Positions 59,234-64,000 of a DNA stretch of 64,000 bases are shown here, in pieces. The translations under genes were made by a program, and so were the position numbers. The notes under the pieces are model-generated. The model saw only the letters and a list, made by a program, of their open reading frames with translations. It did no database searches and was not told the DNA's origin. Origin of the DNA: Acinetobacter terrae (lineage in GTDB: Bacteria; Pseudomonadota; Gammaproteobacteria; Pseudomonadales; Moraxellaceae); contig NZ_JABERI010000005.1 in assembly GCF_013004375.1 (NCBI RefSeq), forward strand, positions 62,001-126,000. The letters run 5' to 3'. Position 1 is the stretch's first letter, and the number at the start of each line of letters is the position of its first letter.

Positions 59234-60175
59234 CTATTTTTGACCTGCTTCTAAAACATCAAATAAATCATCCGCAATAGATGTCCCAAATTGATCATCA
59301 ATTTCACGAATACAGGTTGGGCTAGTGACGTTGATTTCTGTCACGTAATTACCAATCACATCCAGACCAACAAAAACTAAACCTTTTTCACGTAAGAAAG
59401 GACCGACTTTTGCAGCAATCGCTTTATCATTTTCACTTAATGGGCGTGCTTGACCCAAACCACCGGCTGCCAAGTTGCCACGCACTTCGCCATTTTGAGG
59501 AATACGCGCCAAACAGTAAGGTACAGGTTCGCCATTAATCATTAAAATACGTTTATCTCCTTCAACAATTTCCGGGATATAACGCTGTGCCATAATCGGT
59601 TGGGTACCATTATTGGTCAGCATTTCAATGGTAGATCCAATATTTATGCCATCTTGATATAAGCGGAAAATGCCTGTACCGCCCATACCATCAAGTGGTT
59701 TTACAATCACATCAACGTGTTCTTTCAGAAATTCACGAATCAGACCTTCATTTGAGGTCACTAAAGTCGGCACCTGAAGTTCAGGGAACTGTGTTGCAAA
59801 GAGTTTTTCATTACAATCACGCAGGCTTTGCGGTTTGTTGATAATCCACGCGCCTTCACGCTCTGCCTGTTCCAGAATATAAGTGGTATAGACAAAATTC
59901 ATGTCGAACGGTGGGTCTTTACGCATCAACACCACGTCATAATCTGCAATCGATTCTTTTTTCTTTTCACCCAATTCAAAGTAATGGTTATAGTCTTCAA
60001 ACACTTTCAACGATGAAATTAAACCGAATGCCTTACCTTGTTCGATATATAAATCTTGCTGTAACGCATAACCCAACTCATGTCCACGACGGCTGGCTGC
60101 CCACAGCATTGCCATAGAGGAATCTTTTTTCAGGTTTACATTTTCGATGGGATCCATCACAACAAGTACGCGCAT
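59234..60175 (-). CDS. gshB: Glutathione synthetase
   Basis: A 313-residue ATP-grasp enzyme joining gamma-glutamylcysteine and glycine. It begins VLVVMDPIENVNLKKDSSMA; further motifs are LMRKDPPFDMNFVYTTYILE, IVKPLDGMGGTGIFRL and EINVTSPTCIREIDDQFG. Full length. It lies upstream of the PhyH gene in an operon and is divergent from the DUF3565 gene. Confidence 0.96.
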   Translation of the reverse strand: MRVLVVMDPIENVNLKKDSSMAMLWAASRRGHELGYALQQDLYIEQGKAFGLISSLKVFEDYNHYFELGEKKKESIADYDVVLMRKDPPFDMNFVYTTYILEQAEREGAWIINKPQSLRDCNEKLFATQFPELQVPTLVTSNEGLIREFLKEHVDVIVKPLDGMGGTGIFRLYQDGINIGSTIEMLTNNGTQPIMAQRYIPEIVEGDKRILMINGEPVPYCLARIPQNGEVRGNLAAGGLGQARPLSENDKAIAAKVGPFLREKGLVFVGLDVIGNYVTEINVTSPTCIREIDDQFGTSIADDLFDVLEAGQK

Positions 60176-60292
60176 ATCGATCTGCTCATGTATTTTTAAA
60201 TTGAGAAAAGTATAGCGGAGTTTAATCTTTCTTTTTTCTCAATTTTGGTAAAGCTTTTATATGATTGTACAAAGTGGTTTCAGGAGCAGTTG

Positions 60293-60487
60293 ATGCAACA
60301 AGCAATTATTGGTTTTCATTTGGACGAAGAATGTCATTGGGTCGCTGACCTTGCCTGTGGTCATGCGCAACATGTTCGGCATAATCCACCATGGCAAAAC
60401 CTCCCTTGGGTGATCACGGAGCAAGGACGGAAAGAGAAGTTAGGCGTGATATTGGAATGTAAGAAGTGTGATGAACAAATTGAGTAG
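60293..60487 (+). CDS. DUF3565 family small protein
   Basis: A 64-residue protein: AIIGFHLDEECHWVADLACGHAQHVRHNPPW matches DUF3565 (motif at residues 4-34). Cys and His residues (LACGHAQHVRH, ECKKCDE) suggest a small metal-binding fold. Function is unknown. The ATG at 60293 has AGGAG six bases upstream; the longer frame from 60245 is rejected. It is divergent from gshB. Confidence 0.8.
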   Translation: MQQAIIGFHLDEECHWVADLACGHAQHVRHNPPWQNLPWVITEQGRKEKLGVILECKKCDEQIE

Positions 60488-60819
60488 GTTTTGTATAAAC
60501 AATTGGTGTTCAATAAGCTATTTATGACTAATTTGATATTGCTTACCTAATCTCTCATTACTGTTCCATAAATTTGATTAGATCACATAAAGGATCAGCA
60601 TTTTTAATTTTATAGTGCTGATCTTTTTATATTCTTTCTTGATTATTTTTAAATCTTGGTAAGAAAAAAGTTCTCATGCTAAATTCCCCCCAATAACGAC
60701 CAAGAAGAGTTATATAAAATATATCCTCTTTTCCTGAGATGGAATTAGATTATGCATATTTCTCTAAAACAAAAATAAATCAGCAAACTATCCTAAACTT
60801 CTTTTTGATTAAATTTAGC
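60488..60819. other. Intergenic region DUF3565 gene / MarR gene
   Basis: About 330 bp between convergent genes. It holds the terminator at 60591-60628 and otherwise A+T-rich DNA with an imperfect hairpin near 60700-60735 (AAGAG / CTCTT arms). No gene seen. Confidence 0.55.
60591..60628 (+). terminator. Terminator of the DUF3565 gene
   Basis: Stem GATCAGCA / TGCTGATC with a 15-base loop and a run of T's on the plus strand. Confidence 0.7.
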
Positions 60820-61284
60820 TTAATGGGCTAGGTTTTTGAAAATATGCTTAAGATTTTCTAACATTTTTTCAATTTGCAAGGGGGTTAAACCCTCAAAAGA
60901 CTGCTCCAAAACGATGTGACTAAGGTCATTAATCTTTTCGATCATCTGCTGTCCTTTATCAGTTAATAAAACTCGGGTAATTCGACCATCATATTCACAA
61001 CAATAGGTATCCACTAAGCCTTCATCTTTTAAACGGTAAATGATTTTAGTCGTCGTCGACATTTTAGAAATCACCATTTCTGATAGATCAGATACGCTCG
61101 CTTTATTTTTAGATTTTAAAGCCAGTAAAATACGACGGCGAGAATAATCTAAACCATATTTTTTTAATGCATGATCAACATTCTGTATATATTGAGAATG
61201 CACTTGAGTGATCCAGTAATATGGAGAATTTTCTAAACTAAAATCTGCGGCAGCAGATAAAAACTTATTGTACTTTTTTGTCAT
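60820..61284 (-). CDS. MarR family transcriptional regulator
   Basis: A 154-residue winged-helix regulator. The helix-turn-helix is in ASVSDLSEMVISKMSTTTKI and the wing in CCEYDGRITRVLLTDKGQQM, both MarR signatures. A pair of adjacent cysteines (YCCEYD) lies just before the wing. The neighbouring DNA upstream is a 955-bp non-coding stretch, so its target is not evident. It is neither clearly divergent from nor cotranscribed with any gene. Confidence 0.85.
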   Translation of the reverse strand: MTKKYNKFLSAAADFSLENSPYYWITQVHSQYIQNVDHALKKYGLDYSRRRILLALKSKNKASVSDLSEMVISKMSTTTKIIYRLKDEGLVDTYCCEYDGRITRVLLTDKGQQMIEKINDLSHIVLEQSFEGLTPLQIEKMLENLKHIFKNLAH

Positions 61285-62140
61285 GACCTTACCTCTCTAA
61301 GTTATTGTTGCCATTAAAATTGTTTAAAAAATTATTTTTAAATCTATACACTCTAGTAACCGCTATATTTATTGAATTTTTGGTATTACTTATTTCGCTA
61401 TACACTCTGTTTTCAAATTGACTCTCTAATTTGTCCTTCGCTTTCTCCTAGCCGGCTTTATAAAAAGGACTCGAGAGCCAAATGCCACATAAAGTCCTCT
61501 TTTGTATTTATTTATTGCTATTTTGTAAGCAAATTAAATCACTTTAATGGTTAAATGATCTATCACAAAAAATACCAATTTATTAGCTTAGATATATAAA
61601 AATATTACACATTTAACATTAATTTTTTTTATAAAAATCATCTATTCCCGTCAGTTTCAGCTTATTGGAATAAGTTTAAATTAAAGTAATGGAGGTTTTT
61701 TAGACTCAAAAATTCTATCAAGTCATTGTTTAGTTTAATATTTTTTTATTTAACAAAATATAATAGTTAAGCTTATATCTTTAAATAATACTATAAAAAT
61801 CACATATTTTTACATAATAACTAGATGCATTTTATATAATTAATTTTAATGATTATCAGTTTTTAATTTTTTTTATTTAATATTTCTAAAAAATAATTTT
61901 TTACTCTAAAGCAATTGGGTCTCCCTATCGGGAGTTTAATATGCTTATTCACTTAATCACTATTGTGAAATAGATCTCTCCACTCAATTTTCCTCTCAAC
62001 CCCTTAAACTTATTAAAAGACTTGTTTAAATGTTGTGGATTGAAACATCAATAAAAGAGATTGAACGTTCATAGTTCTAAACCCTAGAGATAGTACATTA
62101 TGAATATTGCGAATAATTGACCAAATCTAATCATTTTTAC

Positions 62141-62164
62141 TTTTCTACTTTTCTACTTTTCTAC
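62141..62164. repeat. Octamer tandem repeat TTTTCTAC
   Basis: Three perfect copies at 62141-62148, 62149-62156 and 62157-62164, with partial copies on both sides. It lies just beyond the pyrE terminator. Such repeats can change length by slippage; no gene is affected. Confidence 0.85.
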
Positions 62165-62198
62165 TTTTCAGTAATTTATCACTTTCTTAAAATCATAA

Positions 62199-62220
62199 AA
62201 AAAGGAAGCACTTGGCTTCC
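62199..62220 (-). terminator. Terminator of pyrE
   Basis: Stem GGAAGC / GCTTCC with a 5-base loop and seven T's on the minus strand, 19 bp after the pyrE stop. Confidence 0.85.
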
Positions 62221-62239
62221 CTTCTCAACCATCTAACCA

Positions 62240-62890
62240 TTAAATACCATATTTCACACGGTACGCTTCCATTTTCGCTAAAGCTTCTTTGTCGCCTTTA
62301 GCATCTAAAAAGTCCATTAAATCTTTCATGGTAATTAACGCATGTACTGGAATTTCGAGTTCTTTTTGCACTTCTTGAATTGCAGACAAGTCACCTTGAC
62401 CTTTTTCTTGACGGTCTAACGCAACCAATACACCGGCAATTTTCGCACCGGCATTTTTAAGAACAGTTACCACTTCACGAATAGCTGTACCTGCAGTGAT
62501 CACATCATCAATGATCCAGACTTTTTTACCTTCAACAGAAGCACCAACCAGCACGCCACCTTCACCGTGGTCTTTAGCTTCTTTACGGTTAAAGCCCCAA
62601 GGCACGCTCACACCATGATTTTGTGACAATGCCACAGCAGTCGCGGCTACAAATGGAATACCTTTATACGCAGGTCCAAAAATCACTTCAACATTATCGC
62701 AAGTTGTTAATTTATCGGCATAGCCTGAAGCCAATAATGTTAAAGCTTCACCATCATTGAGCAAACCCGCATTGAAAAAATAAGGACTCACACGACCCGA
62801 TTTTAAAGTAAACTCACCAAATTTCAGCACACCACGTGATAATGCAAGTTCGATAAAAGCTTGAGGGTTAAATTGAGCTGGCGAGGTCAT
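62240..62890 (-). CDS. pyrE: Orotate phosphoribosyltransferase
   Basis: A 216-residue type I phosphoribosyltransferase converting orotate and PRPP to OMP in pyrimidine synthesis. It shows FGEFTLKSGRVSPYFFNAG, VEVIFGPAYKGIPFVAATA, GFNRKEAKDHGEGG and the PRPP loop VWIIDDVITAGTAIREV. The ATG at 62890 has GGAG six bases upstream and is preferred over the TTG at 62902. It is divergent from crc across about 40 bp, the same pairing as in Pseudomonas. Confidence 0.95.
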   Translation of the reverse strand: MTSPAQFNPQAFIELALSRGVLKFGEFTLKSGRVSPYFFNAGLLNDGEALTLLASGYADKLTTCDNVEVIFGPAYKGIPFVAATAVALSQNHGVSVPWGFNRKEAKDHGEGGVLVGASVEGKKVWIIDDVITAGTAIREVVTVLKNAGAKIAGVLVALDRQEKGQGDLSAIQEVQKELEIPVHALITMKDLMDFLDAKGDKEALAKMEAYRVKYGI

Positions 62891-62930
62891 GAGGTGCTCC
62901 AAAATTCATAAATAGAGGTAAGACTTGCGC

Positions 62931-63749
62931 ATGATACCAAAGAGTAGCTATCCAAGTGATCAAAAAATTCTAAGAGTCGTTTCAATTAACGTAAATGGCT
63001 TACGTTCATCAGTGACCAAAGGTTTACTTGAATGGATGGAACAGTCAGATGCCGATGTCATCTGCATGCAGGAGAGCCGGATCACGCATGCGCAGTGGAC
63101 TGAAAAATTTAGACCTGACGGTTGGTACACCCATCTGTTCCCTGCAGAACGTGCAGGCTATGCAGGTACTGCCATTTATAGCCGCTTGCCCTTTGTCTCA
63201 GTGACTGATGGTTTAGGTTTTGAATTAGCCGATTCTCAAGGGCGCTTTATTTCTGCTGAATTTGACTTGGGCTTGGAAAAACCTGTTCATATCTGTTCAC
63301 TTTATTTACCTTCAGGCTCATCAGGCGAAGAAGCCCAAGCGCGTAAAGACCATTTTTTAGATCAATATCAAGACATTTTAAAACAATGGCGTGATGAAAA
63401 TAAATCGGTCATCGTCTGCGGTGACTACAACATCGTGCATAAACGCATTGATATTAAAAACTGGTCGGGCAATCAAAAATCTTCAGGCTGTTTACCGCAT
63501 GAACGTGCTTGGCTCGATCATATTTATGATGATCTGGGTTATGTCGATACTTTTCGTGAAGTACGTAAGGAAGCGGAACTTTATTCATGGTGGTCAAACC
63601 GCGGACAAGCCCGTGCCAAAAACGTCGGTTGGCGCATTGATTACCAAGCGTGTTCGCCAGACTGGAAAGACCGCACCATCAATGCCTGGGTCTATAAAGA
63701 AACCTGGTTCAGCGACCATGCCCCAGTGGTGATTGATTATAAAATCTAA
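62931..63749 (+). CDS. crc: Crc homologue of the exonuclease III family
   Basis: A 272-residue protein of the ExoIII/AP-endonuclease fold. Position next to pyrE and shared stretches such as AIYSRL, DIKNW, PHERAW, GYVDTFREV and YSWW match Crc, the catabolite repression control protein that acts with Hfq in Pseudomonas and Acinetobacter. Unlike Pseudomonas Crc, it keeps all ExoIII catalytic residues: E48 (QESR), D165 and N167 (GDYN), D237 (RIDY), D262 and H263 (SDHAPV). A nuclease function in repair is therefore also possible. The TTG at 62925, six bases after GAGG, is an alternative start. Confidence 0.8.
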   Translation: MIPKSSYPSDQKILRVVSINVNGLRSSVTKGLLEWMEQSDADVICMQESRITHAQWTEKFRPDGWYTHLFPAERAGYAGTAIYSRLPFVSVTDGLGFELADSQGRFISAEFDLGLEKPVHICSLYLPSGSSGEEAQARKDHFLDQYQDILKQWRDENKSVIVCGDYNIVHKRIDIKNWSGNQKSSGCLPHERAWLDHIYDDLGYVDTFREVRKEAELYSWWSNRGQARAKNVGWRIDYQACSPDWKDRTINAWVYKETWFSDHAPVVIDYKI

Positions 63750-63764
63750 TCAATAGCACTCATT

Positions 63765-63786
63765 TGAGTGAACATGTGTTCACTCA
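63765..63786. promoter_or_regulatory. 22-bp near-continuous palindrome downstream of crc
   Basis: TGAGTGAACA (63765-63774) and TGTTCACTCA (63777-63786) are perfect inverted 10-mers separated by TG. No T run follows, so it is a poor terminator. The form is that of an operator for a TetR-type or similar dimer, possibly for a gene beyond the window's right edge. Confidence 0.5.
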
Positions 63787-63814
63787 ACACCATCCAAAAA
63801 CCTACAACACTTGA

Positions 63815-64000
63815 CGCGTTTGTGTATTTTTATACACGCATTTTAAGTGCATTATGGCTTCACGGCAAAGGGATATGTCAGGATGACACAAAAGGACAGG
63901 ACGCCGTAGGATGAAACAAAATAAACGACTTCGGTCGCTTATTTTGCAAGGATGTGACAATGGACGTTGAAATGAGACCCGCATGATCAGGATGATTAAA
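63815..64000. repeat. Cluster of hairpin repeats at the right edge
   Basis: Several inverted repeats in about 180 bp: GTGTA / TACAC around T's near 63820-63840; TGTC-AGGAT-GACA (63876-63888); and a long stem of about 12 bp beginning AAAATAA and closed by a TTCG tetraloop at 63919-63946 (CGAC-TTCG-GTCG core). The motif AGGATG recurs five times here. It resembles the hairpin cluster at 27957-28049. No gene is seen to the end of the window. Confidence 0.6.

Larger units (their letters stand above)
61285..62239. other. Long A+T-rich stretch without genes
   Basis: About 955 bp between the MarR gene and pyrE. Short frames exist (for example 61372-61554) but have no ribosome binding site or family resemblance. 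It contains a weak inverted repeat AGGACT / AGTCCT (61466-61471, 61493-61498), a short hairpin CTCCC-TATC-GGGAG (61921-61934), an octamer repeat (62141-62164) and the pyrE terminator. It may be a decayed gene or the site of a loss. Confidence 0.55.

Noticed and set aside
61372..61554. A 60-codon plus-strand frame in the gene-free stretch
   Set aside because: No ribosome binding site, random-looking composition and no family resemblance.
62134..62170. Octamer repeat considered as a CRISPR or phase-variation tract
   Set aside because: The units are contiguous with no spacers and lie outside any coding region or promoter; no cas genes are present.
63802..63984. A 60-codon minus-strand frame at the right edge
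   Set aside because: It runs through the hairpin repeats and has no recognisable protein features.

Overview
The window is a chromosomal segment of a gammaproteobacterium, almost certainly a non-baumannii Acinetobacter. The evidence is an Omp33-36 type porin plus three paralogues, the fts/mur cluster followed by lpxC, dciA and an M23 peptidase, the pyrE/crc pair, A+T-rich intergenic DNA, and the relic of a class D (OXA) beta-lactamase of the kind intrinsic to Acinetobacter. I see no prophage, integron, insertion sequence, tRNA or rRNA gene and no CRISPR array.

Layout. 0-7.5 kb: two small membrane proteins (GlpM, DUF1304), uvrA, an A+T-rich KAP-type P-loop NTPase whose end is fused to the uvrA terminator, and a membrane-bound diguanylate cyclase. 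7.6-10.1 kb: a decayed blaOXA pseudogene, two candidate small RNAs with strong terminators, and the Omp33-36 porin. 10.2-26.1 kb: an ion-channel-like protein, then an acetate module: actP-yjcH, the sensor kinase CrbS, an unknown gene, the response regulator CrbR, and acs further on. Between crbR and acs sits a sulfonate/sulfone group (msuE, sfnG, a riboflavin-synthase-like gene and a DszC/SfnC-like monooxygenase). 26-32 kb: DUF805 protein, MscS channel, rsmE, waaA, an Old Yellow Enzyme, an ArsR regulator and prfB with its programmed +1 frameshift. 32.4-35.3 kb: three tandem Omp33-36-like porins. 35-43 kb: glmM-pdxH-recJ, guaB, a cysteine-cluster protein, a diiron metallo-beta-lactamase-fold protein, and a GDT1/TMEM165 manganese exporter under a yybP-ykoY Mn2+ riboswitch. 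43-48 kb: aceE-aceF. 48-58 kb: M23 peptidase, dciA, lpxC and ftsZ-ftsA-ftsQ-ddl-murC-murG. 58-64 kb: PhyH-type dioxygenase, gshB, DUF3565 protein, a MarR regulator, a 955-bp non-coding A+T-rich stretch, pyrE, and an ExoIII-fold Crc homologue.

How the parts fit. ActP imports acetate, Acs activates it to acetyl-CoA, and CrbS/CrbR is the two-component system known in relatives to control this acetate switch. MsuE, SfnG and the SfnC-like enzyme would release sulfite from organosulfur compounds using reduced flavin. The division and wall cluster and lpxC make and divide the envelope. Most annotations are ordinary. The less ordinary items are the OXA relic, the KAP NTPase, the unknown gene between crbS and crbR with its upstream inverted repeats, the two RNA candidates, the Crc homologue that keeps all nuclease residues, and clusters of hairpin repeats after rsmE and after crc.
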